From the NCBI RefSeq assembly GCF_003945595.2, contig NW_024104313.1:806001-870000 (forward strand): DNA of 64,000 bases, read 5' to 3'. This stretch comes from Pipra filicauda (lineage: Eukaryota; Chordata; Aves; Passeriformes; Pipridae). Both the position numbers and the translations under genes were made by a program. Below the pieces are notes generated by a model. That model searched no databases, had not been told where the DNA came from, and saw only the letters and a program-made list of their open reading frames with translations. Below, in pieces: positions 36,386-48,605 of the stretch (the stretch's first letter is position 1; each line of letters begins with the position of its first letter).

Positions 36386-38455
36386 CTAGAAAAAACAAAC
36401 AAAACGTTGTGATGTTTTGTTACAAGAGGGTTGATAGTCATATGGTAAAGCTAACAGTAATAAAATTACATCAGTTAGTATGTAATTTGTCAAGTAAGCA
36501 CCCTTGTATTCTACCTATTATACTAAACTTTTGGATCAGCATTAGGGTTTTGACTTGATTGTCTTTTTAAGCTAGGAAGTCTTAGTTTTGTCTTGCCTTT
36601 TGTCCTTGTCAAAATTACATAAGAACCGAACAATGACATATCATAAAGAACATTTCATAATGTAAAGCTAGTGGAACTTAAAAATATCCATTGTTAATAA
36701 ATTTAAAATCAAGCTTGCTGGAAAAAGCTGTAACAACCTTTTCTGCCCTCCCCCTCTCCCCACCCCAGGAAGACACCTAAAAAAATTAGGTGAGTTTGAT
36801 GGTCTGAATCATAAGATCAAAGTCTGTAAAACAACAAATATGAAGCCCTACATATTAAAAGAAATCCAATTTTCTTATGTACCCATGAAGCTAGCAAAAC
36901 TTTCATGAAAGGGATTTTAATAGTTAAAATCATGGAACTGGTGCTCAGGCAATCTGAGCTTAATTATTAGGTGTACTATCCACTGTGTATGTAACCCTGG
37001 ACAAGTTATTAAATCTTCCTCTGTTCAATTTACTTGTCAGAACACCAGAGATATAATTTGTTTTCCCAATAAGGTAGTAAAATTATGTTCTTTGCTAGAG
37101 CTGCTATGAAGCCCACTCGTATATGTCAGTCACTCAGACTAGTCAAGATTTCTTCCAGAAATTCAAAAACTTAGTGAAGATCAGGAATTTGAAGCTAGAC
37201 TAACAAAACCAAGAACTAAAAAAGTGTTTAGCTTGGGTCTGGCATATTTTACCAACCCAGACTGAGCTAGAATATCATCTTGAAATGTAGAGTTTAAATC
37301 TAGATCATCATTCTTCCAAGGCACCAGGTATTATCTGATAAGATAGATAGATAGATAATCTCTCAGTAAGAGGTTAGGACTGACATTGCCATTTCTAGGT
37401 GAAATGGATTAATAGATTAGGTGAAATAGATTAATCTGTGCTATACAGATTAATCAAAGTGACCTCAAGTGATTAACTGTATTTCAGTTTTGGAAATTAA
37501 GAAAGAAAAAGTTCAAAAATGCAGTTAAGGTATTGGGTTCCCCCTTTCTCTACCACTTGTTCAAAGTCTGTTTTAAAAACTGTGTCAAAGAAAAAAAGTT
37601 GAAGGGCTACTTCCTAAAGACAAAGTATCTGTGTATTCCAAACACAGGCTTAACTTTCTCATCAAGACAGACAACCCTCACTCAGCAACACACACAGAGG
37701 GCTAACAAAAAACTTACTAGAGAGTTCCTGATAAAAATACATGTGAGAAATTACTGAACTACATAATTTCTGTATTACACAAGATTATTGTGGTTGGCAT
37801 TTCATAACACATCTTGAAATTAATAAAAATCAGAGGTGCTGACATTCACATTCTGCTATTTTGTGGCAACTGTGCTTTCACTTATCTGTAGTACTATACC
37901 AAGATCAGAGAAATAAATTCTCAGAATTTTATTTCCACAGGAAAAGGAGGAAGGCAGAGCACACAAAAAAGCCAGTTATAGTATATTATTTTTTTCACAG
38001 TATAAACAAAAGATGCGCTAAAGTCAGTTTCACGTTGGAATAATTTGAAGAAACATCTTTAAACAATTGTGATTTTGTATTCATACCCATAGATGAACTC
38101 TGGGTGTTAACTAAGCCTCAGAACCTTACATTTAGAACTTCATTATGACAACTACAAATTCTAACACTGTAGAAAAGCTGCTACCAATTTTCCCAAGACA
38201 TAAAGAGAGGTGGCCTCCCCAGACAGTACCAGTAACTTGTCAGAAAATTGAAACATTATTACAACAGTCACAAACCTACTCTCTTTAGAATCTTACCAGC
38301 TGAAGAGATATCAGCATCAGTGATGTACAAGAGCAATTTTTTTAGAACAGCATCTATATTCAGACATTGTTTTATAAACAGTACCCCTGAAAACATATAC
38401 TGATAGCTTTACAAGCATTTACAAATAAACATAAGCAGAATAACTTTTTCCATAC
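36386..38455 (-). other. MAP3K4 intron 14
   Basis: A 2.1 kb intron. It has a short GATA repeat near 37342-37356, a duplicated string (gtgaaat, then gattaat) at about 37400-37435, and a perfect hairpin at 37429-37455. No transposon is seen. Confidence 0.8.
37429..37455. repeat. Perfect 11-bp inverted repeat
   Basis: The arms gattaatctgt (37429-37439) and 37445-37455 are exact reverse complements with a 5-nt loop. Confidence 0.8.
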
Positions 38456-38534
38456 CAAGAAATCATCTTCTGGGAGAGCTGAAATAAATGCTGGCTCAAT
38501 GGCTTGAAGAAAATCAAAACCTTGAGTTGCCCAT
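38456..38534 (-). CDS. MAP3K4: MAP3K4 exon 14
   Basis: Completes an arginine codon, then encodes WATQGFDFLQAIEPAFISAL and PEDDFL. It is almost identical to mammalian MAP3K4. The acceptor is tgagatag and the donor gtatgg. Confidence 0.96.
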
Positions 38535-40088
38535 CTATCTCAAAGAAAAAGAAAAGACAGAAAATGAAGTCTTCTTCAGCTAAAGCCATCATAAGAGTTT
38601 CAACCAAGAATAGTAAATGACAGTTGGACTAATACATAAACAGTAAAGATTTTAACTTGTATTAATACATTTACCCAGTTACATACAGATAAAGTCTGAT
38701 TTTAGCAAAGGCACTGTCAAATAAAGTGGGCAGGCCATGCTAGATATCTCAACCCATATGTGTGCTATCTTCAGGAAACAGTATCATCAACTCACCCCCA
38801 GTATGTTTCAGAGCAACAAGCAAAACCACTACATTCCCTGCCTAAATTCTCCTTTCTGAAACAAGACAGAAAGGATGCTAAAGATTTCCCAACTATCTGA
38901 TCAGCAGTGACTGTGCATCAGTGGTTTCATGTCCTAGACTGGTAAAGTAAAACAAGTAAGTAACTTGGCTAGAGTGTCTTCAGCCACTTGCTCTCCCCCA
39001 CTGATTCCTCTTAAACCTACCAGAATTAGCAGCTGCAATCGACAAAATATCAATAAGATCATAGGATATCCTGAGTTGGAAGAGATCCACATGGATCATC
39101 AGAGTCCAGCTTTTGACTTCACACAAGGCAATATAAGACTTAAACCATATATTTAAGAGCATAGTCCAAATGTTTCTTGAACACTGAGAGGCCTGGGGCC
39201 ATGACCATTTCCCTGCGGAGCCTGTTCCAGGGCTTGACCACTCCTTCAGTGAAGAACTTTTTCCTAATACCCAATCTGAACCTCCCCTAACAGAGCTTTA
39301 AGCCATTTCCTCAAGTCCTGTCAGCAGAGAGATGAGGAACCTGCAGACAGCAACTGAGTCTCCTCCTCCCTAAGCTGAGCAAACTTGGTATCCTTAAGCA
39401 CTCCTAATTACATCTTGCCTTCTAGTCCTTTCACCATCTTTGTTGCCCTTCTTTAGACACATTGCAATATTTTTATGTCCTTCTTAGACTGGGGAGCCCA
39501 AAAATGCACACAGTACTCAAGGTGAGGCTGCACCAATGCAGTATGGCGGTATGGTGGTACTACTACTCCTTCCAACTCGTTAGCTATACCGTGCCTAAGG
39601 CATCCCAGGATATGGCTGGCTCTTTTTGCCACCAGGGCCCATTGCTGACTCAAAGTTTACCATCAACCAGAACCCCCAGATTCCTTTCTGAAGGGCTGCA
39701 CTCCAAACTCTTGGCCTCTGATCTGTATGTACATCCAGGGTTACAGCACCCCAGGTGCAAAATCTGGCATTCATCCTTGTTGAATTATTGTTGGTTATTG
39801 TCTAGCACTCATAATCTATTAAGTTCTCTCTGTAAGGTCTCCATACCCTCAAGGGAACCAATGGCTCTCCTAATTTAGTATCATTAGCAAACTTATTTTG
39901 TGCGTACTCAACTCCTATGTCCAGATCATTGATAAAAACACTGAAAAGAACTGGCCCTAAAATTAAGCCCTGAGGAACACCCTAGTGACTGGCCACCAGC
40001 CAGATGTCAGTCCATTTTCTCCAACTCTTTGAGCCCAAGCCTTCAGTTCTTCCAAAAACTACCATGGCAGTAACAAGTTGGCTGTTAC
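38535..40088 (-). other. MAP3K4 intron 13
   Basis: A 1.55 kb intron, two thirds of which is a sense-oriented CR1 (about 39056-40053). Only a few tens of bases separate the CR1 from the exon 13 donor. The 38535-39055 side is unique sequence. Confidence 0.85.
39056..40053 (-). mobile_element. CR1 LINE, 5'-truncated, about 1 kb
   Basis: Read on the - strand it ends in the CR1 3' UTR near 39056-39110. It contains the typical ORF2 C-terminal text, for example the region at 39180-39300 (the counterpart of gagcctgttccag and gaagaactttttcctaa), and LVQPHLEYCVHFWAPQSKKD in the frame around 39453-39653. Several frame breaks show decay. The 5' edge near 40053 is approximate. Confidence 0.88.
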
Positions 40089-40222
40089 CTGGGTCGAGTG
40101 CCTCGGCCACTCTCACATTTTGTTAGCACATAATTCATCCATTTTCTGGCAAAGCTGATATACTTGTCTCCAATTTTCTGCCTGAATTCTCCAGACATCA
40201 GACGAACAACTTCTTTATGGTA
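40089..40222 (-). CDS. MAP3K4: MAP3K4 exon 13
   Basis: Encodes YHKEVVRLMSGEFRQKIGDK and YISFARKWMNYVLTKCESGR, then GTRP and a split arginine. It is highly conserved with mammals. The acceptor is tcttacag and the donor gtaaca. Confidence 0.96.
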
Positions 40223-40897
40223 CTGTAAGAAACTAAAGATTACTTTTCACGTATTAATAAGAACAAAAGTACTGTTTGCAATATCCACTGGAGTATTTGC
40301 AGGCTAAAAAAACTCTATAGTATGTTAAATCACATCCTATTCTTAAAGAAAATTATTTTATGCAAGCAGTTGCTTATTTATAGGAAAAAAATAAAATCAA
40401 GAAATGTATATGATACAAAATATATTATAGTGAGGGGCAGCACTGAGCCATACTGCATTCTTCTGTGCATGTCAGGCGAGTGTTGATGGTTAATAGTGTA
40501 CACATCATTGAAGAAACATCCTACATGAACGCTCAGTTCTGTAATGAGAGACTGAACTGCAAAGTAGTGTTTATTTTTAGTTATACTGCAGGTAACATTA
40601 GGGGATAGTTATACATGTACATTTAAAAAATCAAATAAATACTGTTTCTTATAAGACTATCCCTAGAAGTATGTTAAGGTATGATAAAATCTTAATCTTT
40701 TACGATATGCATAGGAAACAAATAGTGAAATAGTTCACTAAAAGCATCTGAGCATAACATAGTGCTTGCACTCTAAGGCAGGCACTCAAAAGCTATATGC
40801 ACTGCATTAAGGAACCACCATAAACTTTGAAAGAATGCCTCATAGTACACTATTATGCTATTCTAGGCTGAAAAACTGTGACAAGCCAAGTTACACC

Positions 40898-41042
40898 ACA
40901 GAATGGTGGAGTGACCGTCCTTGGAAGTATTCAGAAAATGAGTAAACGCAGCACTGTGCGATATGGTTTAACAGGTACGATGCCATTCAATCCAAGGTTG
41001 GACTTGATGATCTTGGAGGGTTTTTCCAACCTTAATGATTCT
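40898..41042 (+). mobile_element. Short CR1 3' end
   Basis: A remnant of the CR1 3' UTR: a decayed valley from gaatggtggagtgaccgtcc to gatgatcttggagg and tttttccaaccttaatgatt. It lies about 200 bp from a longer CR1 in the same orientation. Confidence 0.78.
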
Positions 41043-41240
41043 GATTTCCTCTAAAACGCTGTGAAGAAGCAGAGCCTACAAGACTACACCTGAAATCATC
41101 AAGTTCTTAAAAGCTTTTTAGAGTTCCAGGCATTGCTAACTTAATATATTTATCAGATTTAACAGATTCATCTGTTGTTTTCCAATTATTTTCATGTAAG
41201 ACTTCTGAATCAACCCATATTTTTATGATGTTCTGCTAAA

Positions 41241-42640
41241 CTGGAAGGTCATAGTTGACTAGAAATTAGCAAATGTGTGGCCCATGTACATGAAGGACTG
41301 GAAGGAGGATCCAGGCAACAACAGACTTGTCGGTCTGAAGGTTATGGAGCAGATCATCTGGAGTGCTATCATGAAACAAGTACAGGACACAACCAGGTGA
41401 TTAGGCCCAGCCAGCATGGGTTTGTGAAAGGCAGGTCCTACATGACTGACTTGACCTCCTTCTATGACAAGGTAATCCAGTTAGTGGATCAGGGAAAGGC
41501 TGTGGATGTCATCTACCTAGATTTTAGCAAAGCCTTTGACATCAGTTTTCTGCAGTGCCACATTTTCTCCTGGGGAAACTGGTGGCTCATGGTGTTGACA
41601 GGTGCACTGCTCGCTGCATAAAAAAATGGCTGGACAGTGGGGCCCAGAGAATGGTGGTGGGTGTTGCTACATTCAATGGGCATCCAGTCACTAGTGATGT
41701 CCCCCAGGGCTCAGTTTTGCAGCCAGTCCTGCTTAATATCTTTATCGATGATTTGGACAAAGGGATTGAGCGCATCCTCAGTAAGTTCACAGGCGACACT
41801 AACTTTCACAAGAGTGCTGATCTGCTGGAGGGTAGGAAGGCTCTGCAGAGGGATCTGGACAAGCTGGATTGCTGGGCCAAGGCCAACTGTATGAGGTTCA
41901 ACAAGGCCAAGTGCTGGGTCCTGCCCTTGGGTCACAACAACTCCATGCAGTGCTACAGCCAGGGGAGAGAGCAGCTGGAAAGCTGCTCAGCGAAAAAGGT
42001 GGTGGTCAGCAGCCACTGAACGTGAGCAGCAGTGTGCCCAGACGGCCAATGGCACCCTGGCATTTGTCAGCAATCATGTGGCCAGCAGGACTAAGGCAGT
42101 GATTGTCCCTCTGTACTTGGCTTGGCACTGGTGAGACTGCACCTTGAATACTGTGCTTAGTTCTGGGCCTCTCACTACAAGGAAGACATCGAGGTGCTGG
42201 AGTGTGTTCAAGGAAAAGGGCAATGGAGCTGGTGAAGGGTCTGGAGCACAGGTCTTAAGAGAAGTGGCTGAGGGAGCTGGGGTTGCTTAGGTGGAGAAAG
42301 GCGGCTCAGTGAAGATCTTACTGCTTTCTACAACTACCTAAAAGGAGGCTGTAGTGAAGTGGGTGTTGGTTGCTTCCCCAAGTAACAAGCATTAGGAGAA
42401 GAGGAAGCAGCCTCAAATTGTGTCAGGTTTAGACTGGATATTAGGAACAACTTCTTCATTGAAAGAGCAGTCAGGCATTAGAACAGGCTGCCCAAGGAAG
42501 TGGCTGAGTCCCCATCCCTGGAGGTACTTGAAAGATGTGTAGATGTAGACATGGTTTAGTGGTGGACCCGGTAGTGCTGGGTTAATGGTTGAAATTGATT
42601 ATCTTAAAGGTCTTTTTCAACCTAAATAATTATCTGGTTC
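41241..42640 (+). mobile_element. CR1 LINE with reverse transcriptase core
   Basis: The longest CR1 here (about 1.4 kb), antisense to MAP3K4. It covers the ORF2 reverse transcriptase region: [19 protein letters not shown] (first catalytic aspartate), PQGSVLQPVLLNIF, then the YxDD-equivalent site, then the end of ORF2 and the 3' UTR near 42590-42640. The frame shifts between 41277-41621 and 41555-42019, and it is interrupted again after 42019. The catalytic motif reads FTGD instead of the FADD usual in CR1, so the copy is dead. Confidence 0.93.
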
Positions 42641-42766
42641 TATTAATTATTTGTATTTCCACAGAGTTATTAATTACCTTATTTGTACCAATGCAAAACC
42701 AGAAATTTCAACTGGTTCTTACCAAAACTACTAGACACACATGTCATTAAGTTTTTGTTTCCTTAC

Positions 42767-42928
42767 CTCAAACCCAAAATTATAACCCTGAATCATGGCT
42801 TCCCGGTAGTATTGCTGCAAAGTGGCAGATTCTGATTCATCAACTTCAGCATCAAACTCAGATGTGAACATGTGATCAACTCTATCAATGGCACTGCTTA
42901 TCTTATTGCATAGCTGTAATGCATCATT
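42767..42928 (-). CDS. MAP3K4: MAP3K4 exon 12
   Basis: Fifty-four codons, phase 0 at both ends: NDALQLCNKISSAIDRVDHM through ESESATLQQYYREAM to NFGFE. The match to mammalian MAP3K4 is nearly complete. The donor is gtaagg and the acceptor gttactcag. Confidence 0.97.
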
Positions 42929-43942
42929 CTGAGTAACAACAAAAAGGGATGGAGAGCAAAGTGTTATTGATATTCTCCAGTTGACAAGACTAAGACAAAC
43001 ATGAATCTAACAATTACATTATTTTAAATGAAAATGTACTTTAATGCCACAAGAATTCATTCATCTTGGAAAAATAAACACTTTCCAGCAGTTGCATTAA
43101 GCAAGTCTTATATTTAACTTAAGTACTATAATAAAGTTTGTTTGTTTGCATGAGATTAACTTTAAAAACAAAGACAGCAAAAGGCCAAGTGGGAAACCAA
43201 CAAAAAACCCCCAAATGAAACAAAAACATCCAACCAAAACCAGACAGATGTGAAAGGAGAAAATGAGTTTTACTATCTGTAATGTGACCAAGTCTTTAGT
43301 TCTATTTTCACCTTGGTATATGGACACAGATTCTACTGAATGTAGGGACTCCAGGCTGCCACTTCAACCTAACAAATCTTTGCTTTTCTGGGTCCTCCAG
43401 AGTACAAACAAACAACCCCCAAACCCACCAAAGAAAACCCTCATGTAACACAAACAAACAAACAAAAAAACAAACCGTCATACACAAAATAAAGAGAAAC
43501 AGAAAAACCCAAGCCAAAACCAAGAGAAAATAAACAGACTACCCACTTTTACATCCCAAAGCAACCATCTTCAAATATGGGAAAAGTTGTTTCTTGCAGA
43601 TCATTGATTTTGACAGAATTTCTTTTTAACAAAATCACACATTTTCTTTCAATTCAGTTGTGCTCTAATAAAAAGATGCATTCATTCTGTTGCTATGAAT
43701 ATTTCGTTTGCATTATGGACTTGTTTTCCAGTTACCAAGTGCAGAAATGACTACACTAATATAGCTCAAAAACACACCCAAGTCATTTGCAAAAACAGAA
43801 TGAAAATTGTACTGAAAGTTAAGTCCACAAAGGATTGGCACATACCTTACAACTGCAGAATATGCAATTGAATCTTCTTCCACTTTTTACTTATCAGTGA
43901 GCAAAGGCCATCAATTTTGACTAATAATCTCAAATTGCTTAC
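42929..43942 (-). other. MAP3K4 intron 11
   Basis: A 1.0 kb intron dominated by A/C-rich, G-poor low-complexity sequence (about 43163-43240 and 43410-43540), including a short (CAAA) repeat. No transposon is recognised. Confidence 0.8.
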
Positions 43943-44092
43943 CTTTAGCTGTTGTAGAGCTTTGGCGATGATTGGTTGGCTAGATGTCTGTTCCTGGCGC
44001 AGAGTTATGAGCCCTTCAATAGACTGCTGGAAAGCTTTTCTCTGACTCACAAGGTGGGCAGATTGAATGACTACAAGGAGGAGGTTATCAAC
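43943..44092 (-). CDS. MAP3K4: MAP3K4 exon 11
   Basis: Fifty codons beginning VDNLLLVVIQSAH and ending IIAKALQQLK, phase 0 at both ends. It includes RKAFQQSIEGL, a conserved helical stretch of the middle region. Confidence 0.96.
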
Positions 44093-45962
44093 CTAGAAGA
44101 ACAAGACACCACTAGTTCTTATAAACAAAACTGCCTCTATAAAAATGTGTCCCATATCACCAGATTCCAACCAGTTATTTTTAAATTCTAAAATATCAAA
44201 GACCTCTCTTGTCACTTATTCATGAAGACACAGAAAAGCTTGATGCTGGCAACTAAACCCAATAAACTGTCATCTTGTGAGCAGAGTCCCATCAGGGCAA
44301 ATGCCACAGCAAGTTTTCAAGAGGAATATACTCCTATTCACTTCTGGAAAAATCTGGGACCCACTGTATTAAATTATCTTCAGATTAGTTATACACAAAA
44401 GAAGCGGCAGCTAAGCAAAAGTATTTTATTTTCTCAAAGCAGATGGAAGTAACAACCATCACAAAAACAGGTTTTATCCAAGAAATGCGATATATTTCTG
44501 GACAAAAGCCCACTATTGAGCAGGGAAAGGCATACATTTAACACACAATATTTGCTCAAATTTTGAAAATTATCAATATGTAAGAAAAGGGTTTGGAAAC
44601 CAGAGCTCTGATACTGCAGAAGTCTATAAAACCACAGTCCCAGATAGTGCTGCCTTTGCTGTAGCACTGAGTCATGTACTAAGCTCCGCTGATTTCAAGC
44701 TATAGACAATGCATCTGCAACAAGTCACTCACAAAACAGGACCTACTTCATCCCAATTTTCAATACCTCATCTCCAAATATTTTCATGCTCAAAATTCTT
44801 CAAGTGTTGATGGCGTTCTTTTATTTGATGAATATTTTTCAAATAACACCTTACATCTTCTCTAGTTTGCAATCAAAACGTGGGGTTTTTTTTAAACACA
44901 GGACACAATCTGTCTGAAAGACTTCTTATTTCCTAACCTTTCAACCCTGGATTTAAAAAAACTAATGACAGTGCTATACACATATAAATACATACAAAGA
45001 CAGTGTTTTACGTGCACTTAAATATGTCAGAATACCATCTGCAAACCAAATTTCATCTACTGGTGTTTTCATTTTCTGAAAGAAATACTAACTTTGCTAG
45101 AAGTCCAATGAACTTCTAAGCACTTAATCAAAGGGTATGATTTACTGTTCCATTTGAACAACAGGCAAAGAAGAAGTAACATACTTGCACATTAAAAACA
45201 GCAGTATGTACAGGAGTGATTTTTTTCAACTGCCTGTAATTGCTAGAGCTCTCTGAATGCTAAAGGCCATGCACAGTGACATGGAAAGTCACTCTCTTCA
45301 TGGACAGTAGAGTCCATTTATGGTAGGGATCCACAGAACTGCATGACATACCAAAAGGAAAATTCACTTAGCTTAACATAAGGATGTGAGAATAGGAGGG
45401 GCAGGGAGCTGCAGCTGGCTCAGCTGCCAGAGTGCTGCAGAACCGCTGCCATGGAACGACTGTTGGCTTGGGATGAAGGAAAGTATGACTGGAAAGATTT
45501 CTTCCTGCAGAACTGTTGAACATCCAGTAACTTCCACAGAAACTTAACATTAAATGTCACAATTCAACCAAGATCAAAAGTAACTGGTTTCACACCTCAG
45601 CATGTGGAAAGCACACAAACACAACGTGTTCTTGGAGACTGGTGACTTCTTAACAAAAGGTAGTTTTCAAGTCTTATCCACACTTCTGATACTGAACACC
45701 CAACTAAATACTGAAAGTATCTCTTTATAATAAAGTCCAACCCTGAAAAATGCACATTGTAGAGATTAATCCTGCCCAGAAATGCTACAATCCCATCAAT
45801 ATTTGCATTTAACACAATTTATAATCAATCCTATCCCTAAATTTAACTTTATTACCTACGAAAGGACACATGCCTCACTTATATTACTGCAGTTAATCTG
45901 ACAGGGTAAGCATTCATAGAAGTCTGGAGATCACAAACAGCGGGGAAAAAGACCAAACCCAC
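44093..45962 (-). other. MAP3K4 intron 10
   Basis: A 1.9 kb intron without a recognisable transposon. A G/C-richer patch at about 45390-45460 has two CAGCTG E-boxes (45412-45417 and 45421-45426) in an inverted arrangement. Confidence 0.75.
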
Positions 45963-46229
45963 CTGCATAGTGCGCAGTGTATCAACAGTTTCTACCTGTG
46001 GCACTACTTTGACTGGTTGACCCTCCCATGCACTCCAGCTGTCATCTAATTCGTGGTCTTTGTCACTGTGCTTGGTCATAAGCAAATAGGCCTCATATGC
46101 AAGCTCATCTGAATCCTTGGAGCAATCCTTTCCAGCAGCTGCATTAAGGAGCTGCAAAATCACAGATTTTTCCCCTGCAATACTATCCGGTACAAATACT
46201 TGTAAATTCTCGAGTCCAGGAATTTGTAT
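45963..46229 (-). CDS. MAP3K4: MAP3K4 exon 10
   Basis: Eighty-nine codons, phase 0 at both ends. It starts IQIPGLENLQVFVPD, contains LLNAAAGKDCSKDSDE, and ends VVPQVETVDTLRTMQ. The first residue is isoleucine where human has valine. The acidic central part (HSDKDHELDDSW) is the least conserved section. Confidence 0.97.
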
Positions 46230-48435
46230 CTGTAGAAAAAAAATTAAAATCTCTCAGTCTCTTCTCTGATACATAAAATAGATAAAATAGATATATGTAA
46301 TCGTATTTAAGCAACAGTGAGAATTTCCATCCTAAAAAGCTGTACTATATGCATATTAAAACAACACATCCAGTCATTTTTGCACTAAAATTTAAAATGC
46401 AATGTAATTTATAATTTATTTTTCAATCCACTAGATCACCAATTTTTAGTGACATCTCTCCTTGTACCTTCAATTGATCCTTCTACATATTTTTCTAAAG
46501 GAATCTTGTTACAAAAAAGTCCATTTTCACACATATACTATGTATCTGTGCCTACATATGTATAATACATACACATTTTAAAAAGTAAATTAGTCAACAC
46601 TAATTTAAGATTTATGATGCACACATTTTTGAGATTGCAATATTAAAAGAATAAAAATTTCCTTCGGAATCCACACATCTCTCAATGGCTAAAAAAGATA
46701 AGAGTAAACAAAAATCTGTCTCAAAAAGTATCAGTTGCTCTTTTAGCGTTAATGAAAGCTAGATTAATTAAGTTCACTAAGAGAGTTCTCTTTTAATAAA
46801 ATACTACTGATACTACTGAAAAACTACTTCTGATCATATCTGTCACATTGGTAGCAATACTTTAACCAAGTCAGGCATCAGAAACAGACTGAAAACAGTG
46901 AAACAGTCAATACTTTGATCTGACATGAGGTAATTGACTCACAGTGAAGTTTAATTCTCTCTTTTCAGACTGTGATGTCATCAAGCTAAGACAAAATATT
47001 GGACTCAATATTTCTACCATTAGGCAAACATACTTTAAAACCATTATTATCTATAGGTCAATGCAAAAAACTAGATGGTTGTTACTGAAAGCTAAATTAG
47101 ATTCCCAAAACTAATGAGTATCTGACTAAAAAGATAGTTAAAAATTTAAACTCCCTACATAATGTTAGAGGGCCAATATTTAAAGTGTTCATCATCAAAA
47201 TGTGTGTCATTTTGAGTGGTGAAAAAATGGGAGAATTAATACACATAGAGGGATAAATCTTGAGAATCAAATAACCTATCTAGATCATGTAACCCACAGA
47301 TGTTTCAAACTTGAGATTCAATTTTTTCTTCAAAACGTGCATAAGAACAATGACACGATTTTAACTGAAAGGTCTACCAAAATTAATATGGTGTCGTAAA
47401 GCTGCCAAGAGTTGATACTTGGGGGAAAATATTTTTTAAAAGTAAATATATACTGATTTCCCTGGCCATTTTCTGATTCTTACACAATTCACAGACCAGG
47501 GCCCTGCTGAGCCATATGTTTCATCCATGTACTTAACAATGCTTTATGAACTTCTCTCTTATGAACTTGATGGTCTCCCCTTGAAGAAACTTCTATTCTT
47601 AGACGAAGTTTATATAAATCTAACAAGAATTTTGTCATGCAAAAGTTAGAGCATTATTTCCCAAACAGGAATTACACATATATTAAATGAATGGAAGGAT
47701 AAAAAAGAACAGCAGATCCAAATATATTTGATCTGCTGAAGCAAATGACTTACGTAAATTCAAACTACAATAAAGACTCGCTGACCTAGGAATTTTTAAG
47801 GAATTTTGCAACACCACAGATGTGGAAATTTATTGTGCGGTAAATATCAAGCACCAAGGGCTCAACTTACTTTTGCTGTACAACAGTTTTCTAGCAACAG
47901 TTATTTTGGAACAGAATATGGTCCATGCATTTCTCATGTCCTTAGTACTCCCAAGGAAGCTTGTTAGAGAAGATCTCCACTATAATATTTTTGCTTTACA
48001 GAAGCAAAACACAGGTCCATAGTCTCAGATTATCTACTTAAACATGTTCATTTACTCATGTATCCATTTACCTTATAAATTTGAAAGCATTTGTTTCATA
48101 GCACTCACTACTTAGTGTTATTACTCCCTCTCTCACAAATGAGTAAGTACTACTGAAGGAAAAAGGTTTTTCCTCAGTCACAAAGAGAATATTTGTGAAA
48201 ACAAGGAATTAAGACATGGATTTCCCAAAACACAGACTAGCATTCCCACTCACACAAACACAAGTACAGAAAATAATTTGACTACCACAATTCAATATTA
48301 AATTCATGACACTTTACATGTTGAGAGAGATGGCCCATTAAAAAACAGAAATCATGTCAATATCCTTTGACATTTTTGCTTAGCATCCTCACTTCACTTT
48401 CATGCCTCTAAACCTTATTACCTATGTGAATTTAC
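46230..48435 (-). other. MAP3K4 intron 9
   Basis: A 2.2 kb AT-rich intron. No transposon or other exon is seen. A near-perfect palindrome lies at 47711-47737. Confidence 0.8.
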
Positions 48436-48519
48436 CTTCACATACTCTTTTGTTTTCAGTGCATTCAGAAGATCTCGCACAGGGGCTGACAATGCAAACT
48501 CTGCTGCTATTTCAAGGTC
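48436..48519 (-). CDS. MAP3K4: MAP3K4 exon 9
   Basis: Twenty-eight codons: DLEIAAEFALSAPVRDLLNA and LKTKEYVK. Phase 0 at both ends. An 86-bp intron (48520-48605) separates it from exon 8, the shortest intron seen. Confidence 0.96.
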
Positions 48520-48605
48520 CTGTAAGTAATGACAAAACAAAAGAATATGATTTCAGACTAAATTTCTTTAAAGCATATAAATAAGATGACACTCTGTTAA
48601 CTTAC

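Larger units (their letters stand above)
40223..42766 (-). other. MAP3K4 intron 12
   Basis: A 2.5 kb intron largely made of two antisense CR1 fragments (40898-41042 and 41241-42640). The second ends about 125 bp from the exon 12 donor. Confidence 0.85.
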
